This document shows positions 16,060 through 24,123 of a stretch of 64,000 nucleotides of DNA, one piece after another (position 1 is the first letter of the stretch; each line of letters starts with the position of its first letter). The DNA is from DAIOXA01 sp050949165 (GTDB taxonomy: Bacteria; Bacillota; Proteinivoracia; UBA4975). The notes beneath the pieces were generated by a model. The model saw only the letters and a program-made list of their open reading frames with translations, was not told the origin of the DNA and made no database searches. The position numbers and the translations under genes were made by a program. The stretch lies in contig JBMNFF010000010.1 in NCBI GenBank assembly GCA_050949165.1, positions 186,001-250,000 of the forward strand, given 5' to 3'.

Positions 16060-16791
16060 GTGATTGTCACTACCTCTGATGTTCAGAACAGCTTCGGTAA
16101 ATACCTGCAGCTCTGCCAGCAGGAAGAAGTGGTCATAACCAAGAACGGCAAGAAAGTCGCCAAATTGATCCCCTACACCGAGGATGGGGCCCTGGGCCGC
16201 TGGCTAATCGGCGAGGGCTCTCCAAGATACAGCCCCAAGGGTATCCGGGTAAGTTATGAAGAGTATTTGAGGATGACCGAGGAGAGCGAAAACCGCTATG
16301 AGTACATCGACGGCGAGATTATCCTCCTGGCCTCCCCCCTGTATCTCCACCAGAAAGCAGTTAGGGAGATACTGGGCGAGTTCATAACCTGGTTCAGGGA
16401 CAAGGACTGCGAACCCCTTACCGCCCCCTTCGATGTCATCCTCCACCGGCTGGGCAAAACAGAAAAAATCAACTCTGTCCAACCAGATATCATCGTCATC
16501 TGTGATAAAGACAAGATTGATGAGCAGGGCAAATATACAGGCACCCCTGCCCTGGTGGTGGAAGTCCTCTCGGAATCCACCCGCAGCCGGGATCTGGTGC
16601 AGAAGCTGGATTTGTACATGGAAAGCGGAATCCATGAATACTGGGTGGTCAATACCCAGTCCCGGGAGATTTACATCTACACCTTCGCCGACAACAAACT
16701 CGCCGACATCTTCACCTTTAAAGGCCATGAACAGGCCCAATCGGCAATCTTCCCGGGACTGAGCGTCAGCCTCCCGCAGGTATTTGCATAG
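16060..16791 (+). CDS. Fusion of Phd/YefM-type antitoxin domain with Uma2-family PD-(D/E)xK nuclease
   Basis: A 243-aa two-domain protein. Residues 1-40 (MIVTTSDVQNSFGKYLQLC, ITKNGKKVAKLIPY) are a Phd/YefM DNA-binding antitoxin head. Residues about 63-243 form a Uma2 domain (DUF820): YEEYLRMTEESENRYEYIDG with the first acidic residues, SVQPDIIVICDKDKI with the core Asp, ALVVEVLSESTRSRDLVQKL with the Glu and Lys, and IHEYWVVNTQSREI. Uma2 proteins are restriction-endonuclease-like and of uncertain role. GTG 16060 is chosen because ATG 16045 lies in the RBS GGAGGTGG. It has its own promoter and is followed by a GNAT gene 60 nt on. The Phd head may allow autoregulation or toxin control (inference). 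Confidence 0.9.
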   Translation: MIVTTSDVQNSFGKYLQLCQQEEVVITKNGKKVAKLIPYTEDGALGRWLIGEGSPRYSPKGIRVSYEEYLRMTEESENRYEYIDGEIILLASPLYLHQKAVREILGEFITWFRDKDCEPLTAPFDVILHRLGKTEKINSVQPDIIVICDKDKIDEQGKYTGTPALVVEVLSESTRSRDLVQKLDLYMESGIHEYWVVNTQSREIYIYTFADNKLADIFTFKGHEQAQSAIFPGLSVSLPQVFA

Positions 16792-16851
16792 CGGCAGTAC
16801 GGAGAATCCAAATCTCTTTAGGATAATGCAATATTGAAAGGTGTGTAATCC

Positions 16852-17385
16852 GTGGAAATAAGAGTGGTAACAAAATCTGGTCTTCCCGCTGTTAAGGCGG
16901 TCCTCAAAGAAGCTTTTTGGCGCCAGGGGAAAAGCGAAGTATTTAACGAATGGGAGTTGGCCCAGCGGGTGATGTCTGATGACGGATACATTGACGAACT
17001 GTGCTTGCTGGCAAAGGATGAGGACAATGTCGTCGGATACATTCTGCTATCAAGGGCGACCATTGGGAATTTATCGGGCTTGAGCCTGGGCCCAGTCGCC
17101 GTCAAGCCAGTGCGCCAGAAAAGCGGTATCGGCAAGGCTTTGATGCGCCACGCATTGAACAAGGCCAAGGAAATGGGCTTTGAATGGGTGGCAGTGCTGG
17201 GCGGCGATTACTACCGACAATTCGGATTTGTCGACGCCTCGGACTTCGGCGTCGTTCTCTCGGAGAACAACCCGGAAAATGTATACTTGAAGATTCTGTT
17301 CCTGCAGGATGACATGAGGACCATCCCCGGCGGGAAGCTGCGTTACTGCTCGTCTTTCTATGACGCAGATGGCGCCCTGCTATAG
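16852..17385 (+). CDS. GNAT-family N-acetyltransferase
   Basis: A 177-aa acetyl-CoA-dependent transferase. The acetyl-CoA motif A is LSLGPVAVKPVRQKSGIGKA followed by LMRHALNKAKEMGF, and motif B is VLGGDYYRQFGFVDASDFG. The arrangement, with VLGxxxYYxxFGF, resembles YhbS-type acetyltransferases. Start GTG 16852. It ends at a strong terminator (17427-17465). Substrate unknown; possibly cotranscribed with the Phd-Uma2 gene but the gap is 60 nt. Confidence 0.88.
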   Translation: MEIRVVTKSGLPAVKAVLKEAFWRQGKSEVFNEWELAQRVMSDDGYIDELCLLAKDEDNVVGYILLSRATIGNLSGLSLGPVAVKPVRQKSGIGKALMRHALNKAKEMGFEWVAVLGGDYYRQFGFVDASDFGVVLSENNPENVYLKILFLQDDMRTIPGGKLRYCSSFYDADGALL

Positions 17386-17426
17386 CCGAGGCTGCGGTCC
17401 AGCTTCCAGGTCGTCCGGGAATTATA

Positions 17427-17465
17427 AAACATCGAGGCCAGCCCCTCGGGCTGGCCTCGATGTTT
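17427..17465. terminator. Terminator with 18-bp perfect stem
   Basis: AAACATCGAGGCCAGCCC-CTC-GGGCTGGCCTCGATGTTT. It serves the plus-strand acetyltransferase gene and the remnant serpin on the minus strand. Confidence 0.88.
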
Positions 17466-17666
17466 AACGGGATTGTTGACCACCCCGATGAAGAGGGGGG
17501 CGTCGCCGGCGCCGCCGGTGATGGCGAAGATGAAGGGTCGGTCCAGTTTCATCACAATCTCATCTTCCGGTGGTGCTGCACCCCCCTTGACAATATGGGT
17601 ATAAGCGGCTGCTTCACAGCCCTTCTCGTCGATGGAGATGGAACGCCACATCTCCGGAGGCTTCAC
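17466..17666 (-). pseudogene. Serpin remnant (reactive-centre loop and C-terminal strands only)
   Basis: The minus strand encodes ISIDEKGCEAAAYTHIVK, the serpin hinge, then GGAAPPEDEIVMKLDRPFIF and AITGGAGDAPLFIGVVNNP, the C-terminal s4B/s5B strands. This is the diagnostic last ~60 residues of a serine/cysteine protease inhibitor (family length about 370 aa). The first ~300 residues are absent upstream, where the MFS gene starts, and the frame lacks a stop at the expected place, running into the terminator. It is therefore a truncated relic, not a working inhibitor. Confidence 0.82.
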
Positions 17667-17760
17667 CCTTATATTCGCATACCGGCTGGATTTCTGTCAC
17701 TGACATGATAAAATGATTGAAAGCCAGGTTTTCAATGCACCGCTGGGAGGATGTACCCTG

Positions 17761-19008
17761 ATGAAGAGAAGGAATGTCTGGTCCAGGGATCTTACCCTGA
17801 TTACCGCAGGAACCGTAATCTCTGCCATCGCCGGCCAAACCATATCCCTGCCCCTGAGCTTGATGGTCTTCGACCAAACCCAATCTGCGCTGCTTTCTGC
17901 CATCATGTTTGTCAGCAGCATGCTTCCCAACTTTGTCTTGCCCCTTTTCGTCGCTCCCCTCATCGACCGCTGCAATAAAAAGCGCACCATCGTCACTCTG
18001 GATTATCTCACCGGCGCCCTCTACCTGCTGGTTGCCGCCATTGTCGCGAAAACGGGTTTTAATTACCAGCTCTTTGTCTTTTTCAGCCTGGTTGTCGGCA
18101 GCATAGGTTCAATTTACCAATTGACCTACACTGCCTGGTACCCGGATTTAATCCCCGTCGGCTTTGAGCAACAGGGCTTTGCCGTCTCTTCATCCATTTA
18201 CCCCACCGTAATTATGGTCATGAGTCCCGTTGCCGCCTGGCTCTATAAAACGTATCCCTTCCACCTGATCTTGATAATAATTAGCCTTCTCACCCTAATT
18301 GCCGCCACCGTCGAGCTGTTTATCGGCAATCAGGGTCTGCGAAGGCGAGAAGGGAGATTGCGCTGGCAAGATTACTTGGCAGACTGTAAAGCTGGTATCG
18401 CCTATCTGAGGAAGGAAAAAGGCCTGAGAAATATCTATTCTTACATGGCCATCACCGGTGGAGTCGGAACAGGCAATCATTTAATGGTACAAGCTTATTT
18501 TCAATCGGCCAACTTTCTGACTGTAACCATGCTGGCCTTCCTGCGCACAGCAGAGACCCTGGGCCGCATACTGGGCGGACTGGTGCAGTACAAGGTCAAT
18601 ATCAAGCCCCAGAGGCGATACGGCATTACGAAATTTGTCTATCTGTCCTATGAGACCCTGGACCTGCTGCTGCTGTTCATGCCCTATCCGGCAATGGTAG
18701 CCAATCGGTTTATCTGCGGAGTCCTGGGCATGACCTCCTACACCCTGAGGGAGAGCAGTGTCATGTCCTACCTGCCCCCCGATATGCGGGCTAAAATTAA
18801 CGCAGTCTTCAACGTAGCCAACAGCTTTTCTGCCATCGTCTTTCAACTCGGCGCCGGCTATGTCGGGGATATGTTGGGCTTTCGAAACTCGGTAATCCTG
18901 TTTACTGTTTTTTCCACCCTCGCCTTTTTCACTTGTATCGCGCTTCCCACTGCAGTGAATCGCCGGGTCTATGAGGCGACCAGAAAGCTCCAGGACTCAG
19001 CTGTGTAG
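17761..19008 (+). CDS. Major facilitator superfamily transporter
   Basis: A 415-aa membrane protein with about 12 helices, starting VWSRDLTLITAGTVISAIAG and including the loop APLIDRCNKKRTIVTLDYLT (motif-A-like) and a central basic loop LRRREGRLRWQDYLADCKAG. It matches the MFS_3-like/macrolide-exporter-like branch. ATG 17761 is preferred: GGGAGG lies at 17745-17750, whereas in-frame ATG 17713 has no RBS. Substrate unknown; efflux is likely. Not clearly in an operon. Confidence 0.88.
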   Translation: MKRRNVWSRDLTLITAGTVISAIAGQTISLPLSLMVFDQTQSALLSAIMFVSSMLPNFVLPLFVAPLIDRCNKKRTIVTLDYLTGALYLLVAAIVAKTGFNYQLFVFFSLVVGSIGSIYQLTYTAWYPDLIPVGFEQQGFAVSSSIYPTVIMVMSPVAAWLYKTYPFHLILIIISLLTLIAATVELFIGNQGLRRREGRLRWQDYLADCKAGIAYLRKEKGLRNIYSYMAITGGVGTGNHLMVQAYFQSANFLTVTMLAFLRTAETLGRILGGLVQYKVNIKPQRRYGITKFVYLSYETLDLLLLFMPYPAMVANRFICGVLGMTSYTLRESSVMSYLPPDMRAKINAVFNVANSFSAIVFQLGAGYVGDMLGFRNSVILFTVFSTLAFFTCIALPTAVNRRVYEATRKLQDSAV

Positions 19009-19272
19009 TTTCGCCTGCCGCCTCCCTAAACATTGCTCAACAAAGGGTGTAGACAAAAAGGAACAGCATGTTCCCTTTACGAAACACGTTGTGGCGGCTC
19101 TGCAGGCAGGGACCTGGGGCCGTTAAACTGCATCCACCTGTTCCCTTTTGAGAACATGCGCAGCGGCGACCGCCCCCATCGCCGCTATGGCATCAATTTT
19201 GCACTGTATTGTTTATGGCAGGATGTTTCCCGCTCGACCCTGTACTTTTTATATCTAGAAAGGAGAACTGTC
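19009..19272 (+). other. 264-bp leader region before the C39-like lipoprotein
   Basis: Contains the palindrome AAAGGAACA-GCA-TGTTCCCTTT (19057-19078), GTTCCCTTTTGAGAACATG near 19140, and an 8-bp-stem hairpin AGCGGCGA...TCGCCGCT near 19160-19185. No known riboswitch consensus was recognised. AAAGGAGA (about 19258-19266) is the RBS. Confidence 0.5.
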
Positions 19273-20847
19273 ATGAGAGGAAGACGCATGAGAGTTTTAT
19301 GTGGCCTGTTGGTACTGCTCTTAACCCTGACAGCTTTGGCCGGCTGCGCCGATACACCCAAGGATCCTGAACCAGGAGAAGACCCAGGTCAGGAACAAAC
19401 CGGTGAGCCTGAATACGAAGAAAGAGAATTGCTCAACAAAAATTTGTTCGTATTTACCACTCAAGACGACTTCGCCCAGGGCCATAACGACGGAACCGTA
19501 GTCAGCAACTATGGCAATGGCGCAATTACCCTGGCAGACGGTTCCACCAGCGGGACTTATACTTCCCCCATTATCAAGACTTCTCCCTTTGAATACATGA
19601 TCCTTTCCTGGAACGCAGATACTCCGGGGGACAGCAATGTCACCATTCATGGCCGGGTTCGTGTCAAGGGAGAATGGTCCAAGTGGCTGTCCTGGGGAAC
19701 TTGGAGCACATCCTCTTATCCCGGCGCCGACGGCAAGACGCGCATGCCCGGTTCCGCCACTGCCCCTGAGCAGGAGGACGCCATCGCCAAGGTTGCCACC
19801 GACGAGCTGTATGTCAAAGGCCGTGATGGAGAAACTGCAGACGCCTTCCAGTACCGCTTAATCCTCAACTCCGGCAGCGAAAGCGCCAACAAACCCCATG
19901 TCCGCCTCATGGCTTCCACCGTCAGAAACACTTTGGCAGGCCAGGCAATCCCTGCCGCTGTACCTGCCAATGCGGCGGAATTGGCCGAGCTTGACCACGA
20001 TCTGGACGTGCCCGTTTACTCCCAGTCTGTTCGGGATCCCATGATCGCCAGCTCCATCTGCAGCCCCACCAGTGTCGCCATGGCTTTGGAATACTTCGGC
20101 CATGAAGTCACTCCGGAGCAATCAGCCTGGTTAGCCTGCGATTATGTCGGCAACATGTTCGGCAACTGGTCCTTTAACGTCGCCAGCGCCGCCAGCTTTG
20201 ACCTTTCGGGATATGTAGCTTACTTTATCCAGGAAGAAGGCGGAGACCCCTGGCTCCAAGTCAAAGAACAGATTGCCGCCGGCAACCCTGTCATCGTCAG
20301 CGTTCGCTACAGGAGCCCAGAATCCTCCGAACCCTACCCTGTCGTCGAGGGCGTCCCCATTTCTTCCACCGGCGGCCATTTGGTCCTGGTCCGGGGCTTC
20401 ACCTGGGAAAACGGGGTTGAGTATGTAATCGTAAATGACTCCGCCGCCAAAGACAATGAAGGGGTACACAGGAAGTATCGCGCCGATCAGTTTGCTGAGG
20501 CATGGCGGAAAGTCGCCTATGTAATCTACTCTGACCCCGCTGAAATCGGCGAGCCTTCTGCGCCCACCCCCATCCAGGCTGAACTGGTTGCGGTAGGCGA
20601 GCCCCAAGACGGCTTCCAGTATTTCGAGCTGAGGGTGGACGGTGAGGCCATAAATGTCAGTGATGAACGCATGCGCGGCATTTCGGTATCCTACAACGGC
20701 CAAATTTCCACCTATGTAACCGTCAGGACTTCTATCCTGAGCAACTCCCAGTACTTGCGCTTTGAAACCAGCAATAAGCCCGGCACCTACACTTACACCT
20801 TCATCGACATGGACAAAAACACTTACCAGGCAACCATTGACTGGTAA
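19273..20847 (+). CDS. Lipoprotein with C39-like cysteine peptidase domain
   Basis: A 524-aa secreted lipoprotein. Signal peptide with lipobox LAGC near residue 25, a short acidic P-E-D-G linker like that of the 1.2-kb lipoprotein, a beta-rich region with SWNADTPGDSNVTIHGRVRV, then a papain-like C39_2 domain: the catalytic Cys in SSICSPTSVAMALEYFG, the His in STGGHLVLVRGFTWE and the Asn/Asp in VIVNDSAAKDNEGV. A C-terminal beta domain follows. Members cleave or bind extracellular peptides. ATG 19273 follows AAAGGAGA; upstream in-frame codons give no signal peptide. Closed by a terminator at 20866. Confidence 0.88.
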   Translation: MRGRRMRVLCGLLVLLLTLTALAGCADTPKDPEPGEDPGQEQTGEPEYEERELLNKNLFVFTTQDDFAQGHNDGTVVSNYGNGAITLADGSTSGTYTSPIIKTSPFEYMILSWNADTPGDSNVTIHGRVRVKGEWSKWLSWGTWSTSSYPGADGKTRMPGSATAPEQEDAIAKVATDELYVKGRDGETADAFQYRLILNSGSESANKPHVRLMASTVRNTLAGQAIPAAVPANAAELAELDHDLDVPVYSQSVRDPMIASSICSPTSVAMALEYFGHEVTPEQSAWLACDYVGNMFGNWSFNVASAASFDLSGYVAYFIQEEGGDPWLQVKEQIAAGNPVIVSVRYRSPESSEPYPVVEGVPISSTGGHLVLVRGFTWENGVEYVIVNDSAAKDNEGVHRKYRADQFAEAWRKVAYVIYSDPAEIGEPSAPTPIQAELVAVGEPQDGFQYFELRVDGEAINVSDERMRGISVSYNGQISTYVTVRTSILSNSQYLRFETSNKPGTYTYTFIDMDKNTYQATIDW

Positions 20848-20865
20848 GCCATACACCCTCCCTCC

Positions 20866-20899
20866 CCCCGACTGGTCCCACTGGTCGGGGCTTTTCTTT
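20866..20899 (+). terminator. Terminator of the C39-like lipoprotein gene
   Basis: CCCCGAC and GTCGGGG arms with a partly paired loop, then CTTTTCTTTCTCTT. Confidence 0.75.
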
Positions 20900-20950
20900 C
20901 TCTTGATGGTTTGGGAAGTCCTAAACCTAAAAACAAGTAAATGCCAGCCA

Positions 20951-20996
20951 TGTCATATGACAGGGTTGTCATATATTTTTTTTCTGTGGTAATATT
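20951..20996 (+). promoter_or_regulatory. Operator/promoter of the TetR-ABC operon
   Basis: The perfect palindrome TGTCATATGACA (20951-20962) is followed by a second half site TTGTCATAT. The latter contains -35 TTGTCA, with TAATAT about 18 bp on as -10. A TetR dimer here would block the promoter. Confidence 0.65.
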
Positions 20997-21014
20997 TTTG
21001 TTGAGGTGAGAATA

Positions 21015-21617
21015 GTGCCAACAAATACCTTCTTCAACCTCAGTGAAGCCAAAAGGAAGCGGATATTTGCCGCCGCAGTTGAGGAATTCGCCACCCGGCG
21101 CTTCAGCGAGGCTTCCATCAACCAGATCGTCAAAGAGGCCAGAATATCCCGGGGCAGCTTCTACCAGTACTTCAGGGGCAAAGAGGACCTGTACCTCTAT
21201 GTCCTCACCGAAATCGGCAAGGAGAAGATATCCGCAGCTGTTCCCCAACAGATTCCGGAGAGCGACGATTTCTTCACCACTTATTTGACCATGGTCAAGG
21301 ACATCCTGACCTGGGCTCGGGAGCGCCCCATGTACACCAGGATATGGATGCTCATGGAACTGGACGACAGCGAGTTTATCGCCAAGCTCATTGCCCAATT
21401 TCCGGATGCCTGGGGCAAACTCCGGGACCTCATCCAGCGGGACAAGCAGCTGGGACGCATCCGCCCCGATGTCGACAGCGACATGGTCATTCAAATCCTG
21501 TACAACCAGAACCTGCACTTTCAAAAGGCCATCATCCGCCAGGGGAATCTGGATGACCTCTTACCCCAGGCGGAAGAGCTCATCAAAATTATTCGAGGAG
21601 GGATTGCCATTGTTTAG
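21015..21617 (+). CDS. TetR-family transcriptional regulator
   Basis: A 200-aa repressor. The N-terminal helix-turn-helix reads RIFAAAVEEFATRRFSEASI then NQIVKEARISRGSFYQYFRG; the C-terminal ligand domain is helical and unassigned. GTG 21015 is chosen over GTG 21006 since GAGGTG (21003-21008) is the RBS. It overlaps the following ABC ATPase gene by 8 nt, heads a four-gene operon and has a palindromic site at its promoter, so it most likely controls the exporter. Confidence 0.93.
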   Translation: MPTNTFFNLSEAKRKRIFAAAVEEFATRRFSEASINQIVKEARISRGSFYQYFRGKEDLYLYVLTEIGKEKISAAVPQQIPESDDFFTTYLTMVKDILTWARERPMYTRIWMLMELDDSEFIAKLIAQFPDAWGKLRDLIQRDKQLGRIRPDVDSDMVIQILYNQNLHFQKAIIRQGNLDDLLPQAEELIKIIRGGIAIV

Positions 21618-22461
21618 GGTGAGGGGGCTCAAGTTCAAATACCCCAACAGCCAGGACTACGCTGTCAACGGAGTAGATTTTGAAATCCGCCAGGGAGAGA
21701 TCTTCGGCTTTCTGGGACCCAGCGGCGCCGGCAAAAGCACTACCCAGAAACTCCTAATCAGGCTGCTCAAGGACTACCAAGGCGAGATCCTCTACCGGGG
21801 CAAGAAGCTGACGGAGTATAGTGACGAGTTTTACCAGGACATCGGCGTTTCCTTTGAGATGCCCATTTCTTTTTCTAAGCTTACGGCCATGGAAAACCTG
21901 GAATTCTTTCGGCGTCTGTACAAGAGTACCGTGGATGTGGAGCCCCTCCTCAAGCGGGTGGGCCTGTGGGATGCCCGGCACAAGAAGGCTGGAGAATATT
22001 CCAAGGGCATGAAAATCCGCCTCAACTTCGTCCGGGCCCTGCTGAACAACCCGAAAATGCTCTTCCTGGATGAGCCCACCAACGGCATCGATCCCGTCAA
22101 CGGCAAGATCATGAAGGACATGATCCGGGAGTTTCGGGACCAGGGCGGCACAGTCTTTCTCACCAGTCACATCATGAGCGATGTGGACGAACTCTGCGAT
22201 CGGGTTGCCTTCATAGTCAACGGCAAACTGCAGGAAGAGGACTCGCCTCGAAATCTCAAGCTCAAGTACGGCAAGCGCATTGTCAAGGTGGAGTATCGGG
22301 AGAATGGGGATGTGGTGAGCAAAGAGTTCACCATGGAGGAAATCAAGACCCCGGAATTCTTTGAGCTCCTCAAGGCCAAGGATATCGAGACCCTGCACAG
22401 CGGCGAGACCACCCTGGAGGACATCTTCATCCAGGTGACGGGAGTGGGCCTCAATGGCTAG
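21610..22461 (+). CDS. ABC transporter ATP-binding protein (drug/fluoroquinolone-type exporter)
   Basis: A 283-aa ATPase: Walker A GPSGAGKSTTQKLL, signature YSKGMKIRLNFVRAL, Walker B MLFLDEPTNGIDPV, H-loop TSHIMSD. The signature has SKGMK in place of SGGQ, common in ABC-2 exporters. TTG 21610 is the likely start, 7 nt after GGAGGG within the tetR 3' end. It overlaps the next permease gene by 8 nt. It powers the two small permeases downstream. Confidence 0.93.
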   Translation: MFRVRGLKFKYPNSQDYAVNGVDFEIRQGEIFGFLGPSGAGKSTTQKLLIRLLKDYQGEILYRGKKLTEYSDEFYQDIGVSFEMPISFSKLTAMENLEFFRRLYKSTVDVEPLLKRVGLWDARHKKAGEYSKGMKIRLNFVRALLNNPKMLFLDEPTNGIDPVNGKIMKDMIREFRDQGGTVFLTSHIMSDVDELCDRVAFIVNGKLQEEDSPRNLKLKYGKRIVKVEYRENGDVVSKEFTMEEIKTPEFFELLKAKDIETLHSGETTLEDIFIQVTGVGLNG

Positions 22462-23179
22462 GCTGGGAATTTTGGTCCAGGGCGAGTTGGACCGGCTCAA
22501 GAAATACAACCTCTTCACGGCAACCACGGTGGTGCTCTTGCTGTGGGTAGGCATGACCTGGCTGCTGGAAGCCGAGGAAATTGCCGCCTTTGTGCCCCTG
22601 ATCCTCCTCATGGATAGCACCGCGATGACCGTTGCCCTGGTGGGCGCCACCCTCTTTTACGAAAAGAAGGAGCATACCATTAACTCCATCCTGGTCACAC
22701 CGGTCCGGGAAGCCGAGTACATTCTGGTCAAAGTAATCGTCAGCATCATAAACTCCCTGTTAACCCTCATCGCCCTGGCGGCGGCAGTGTATTTCCTCAA
22801 AGGTGTAACCTTTAACTGCGTCCAGGCTGCAGCTGCAGTTGTAATTATTACCGTATTTCATACCCTGCTGGCAATATGGTTTGCCTACTTCTCCAAGAAC
22901 TTCACATCTCTGCTGGTCAACTTCATGCTCTATGTATTAATCCTGATGCTGCCCGGCGTCTTGGCAGATTTGGGAGTCATAGGGGAAAAGATCTCCCGAT
23001 TCTTTCTCATCCTGCCCCCCGACGCCGCCGGCACCATCCTCAAGGCCGGCTTCGTCACCGTGGAACTGTGGAAGATAGTCTTCGGCTTTGTCTATTTAGC
23101 CGCCCTCTCCCTTGCCCTCTACAAGTGGATCATAAAGCCCCGCTTCAACGATTACGCCATGCGGGAAACGGGGGTGTAA
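22454..23179 (+). CDS. ABC-2 type permease, first subunit
   Basis: A 241-aa membrane protein with six predicted helices and the ABC-2 permease layout: an N-terminal cytosolic segment GILVQGELDRLKKYNLFTAT, then EKKEHTINSILVTPVREAEY, the coupling-helix region. It overlaps the ATPase gene and is followed 2 nt later by a second permease, so the transporter is likely a heterodimeric membrane part with one ATPase. Resembles fluoroquinolone export permeases; substrate not known. Confidence 0.88.
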   Translation: MARLGILVQGELDRLKKYNLFTATTVVLLLWVGMTWLLEAEEIAAFVPLILLMDSTAMTVALVGATLFYEKKEHTINSILVTPVREAEYILVKVIVSIINSLLTLIALAAAVYFLKGVTFNCVQAAAAVVIITVFHTLLAIWFAYFSKNFTSLLVNFMLYVLILMLPGVLADLGVIGEKISRFFLILPPDAAGTILKAGFVTVELWKIVFGFVYLAALSLALYKWIIKPRFNDYAMRETGV

Positions 23180-23181
23180 AA

Positions 23182-23907
23182 ATGCTCATTACCCTGCTGA
23201 AGCACGAGTTTAAGAACCTGCTCAGGGAAAGAATGACCCTGCTGATGTTGCTCTACCCCCTGGCTATCGGCATCGTCGGCAGAATTCTGCTGGACCGCGG
23301 AGTCATCGGCGGTGAGGGTGTGGGCATTGCCGCCATGCTCTTTGCCCTCTTCGGCGGCTTTGCCTATGGGGCTATGGCAGGATTCTCCCTACTGGATGAC
23401 CGGGACGACCAGGTCCTGGACTCCATCCAGATCTCACCCATCTCTGTGCACTGGTATATCTGGTTCAAAATCTGCTTTGCCTTTGTCCTGGCCGTGCTCG
23501 CCGGTTTTTTCATCATCTGGTTCAGCGGCGCCCTGGAAATTGGCAGCGGCGATATCCTGCTCCTGGCTACCCTCTCCGCCCTCCAGGTTCCCATCATCGC
23601 CTTCTTCATCAATGCCTTTGCCAAGAACAAGGTGGAGGGCTTTGTCACCATGAAGGGTACGGGCTTCAGCCTTATCTTCCCGGTGGCCGCTTACTTCTTC
23701 CTGGACTGGAAGGAATGGCTCTTCTCCTTTGCCCCTGCCCACTGGCTGGCCAAGGCAGTGCAATACCTGTTCCTGCGGCCGGGCATCGAAGCGGGTATTG
23801 TCGAAATGAACCTCAATTTCTACCAGTACCTGGGCATCGGCTTTGCCTACAACCTGCTCTTGACGGCCGGCGCCTTTATCCTGTTTAAGAAAAGGAATCT
23901 CCTGTAA
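23182..23907 (+). CDS. ABC-2 type permease, second subunit
   Basis: A 241-aa six-helix membrane protein: MLITLLKHEFKNLLRERMTL at the N-terminus and a coupling segment GFSLLDDRDDQVLDSIQISP. ATG 23182 fits the 2-nt gap after the first permease; a longer open frame upstream overlaps that gene and is ignored. Last gene of the TetR operon, followed by a terminator. Confidence 0.88.
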   Translation: MLITLLKHEFKNLLRERMTLLMLLYPLAIGIVGRILLDRGVIGGEGVGIAAMLFALFGGFAYGAMAGFSLLDDRDDQVLDSIQISPISVHWYIWFKICFAFVLAVLAGFFIIWFSGALEIGSGDILLLATLSALQVPIIAFFINAFAKNKVEGFVTMKGTGFSLIFPVAAYFFLDWKEWLFSFAPAHWLAKAVQYLFLRPGIEAGIVEMNLNFYQYLGIGFAYNLLLTAGAFILFKKRNLL

Positions 23908-23921
23908 AAACAAAAGCACAG

Positions 23922-23952
23922 AATTGGGCCCTTCAACAGGCCCAATTTCTAT
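23922..23952 (+). terminator. Terminator of the TetR-ABC operon
   Basis: AATTGGGCC and GGCCCAATT arms around CTTCAACA, followed by TCTATGCTT; T tract is weak. Confidence 0.65.
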
Positions 23953-24044
23953 GCTTCAGATTGCTGACAAACCCTGCGGATATTTTGCCGCCGCAGAAAG
24001 CTTTCCCATTGTTTGATGAGTTGCTTCCCCTGCTAGAGTTTTAG

Positions 24045-24105
24045 GGTGAATTTCACCAAACTTTGGTTTACTGGAGTTGATTTCAGTTGTCATTTATGGT
24101 AAAGT
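24045..24105 (+). promoter_or_regulatory. Palindrome and promoter before the HTH-Uma2 gene
   Basis: Perfect palindrome GGTGAA-T-TTCACC (24045-24057); then -35 TTGATT (24077-24082), 17-bp spacer, -10 TAAAGT (24100-24105). The -10 ends right at ATG 24106, which argues for the next in-frame ATG (24124) as true start. Confidence 0.65.
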
Positions 24106-24123
24106 ATGGCCGAGGTGAGAAAG

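Noticed and set aside
21391..21609. Longer ABC ATPase gene beginning inside tetR
   Set aside because: Codons before TTG 21610 are antisense-free but lack an RBS and do not encode ABC residues; the family starts near LPLFRVRGLKFKYPN.
22876..23181. N-terminal extension of the second ABC permease
   Set aside because: It overlaps the first permease in another frame and encodes no plausible helix; ATG 23182 fits a 2-nt gap.
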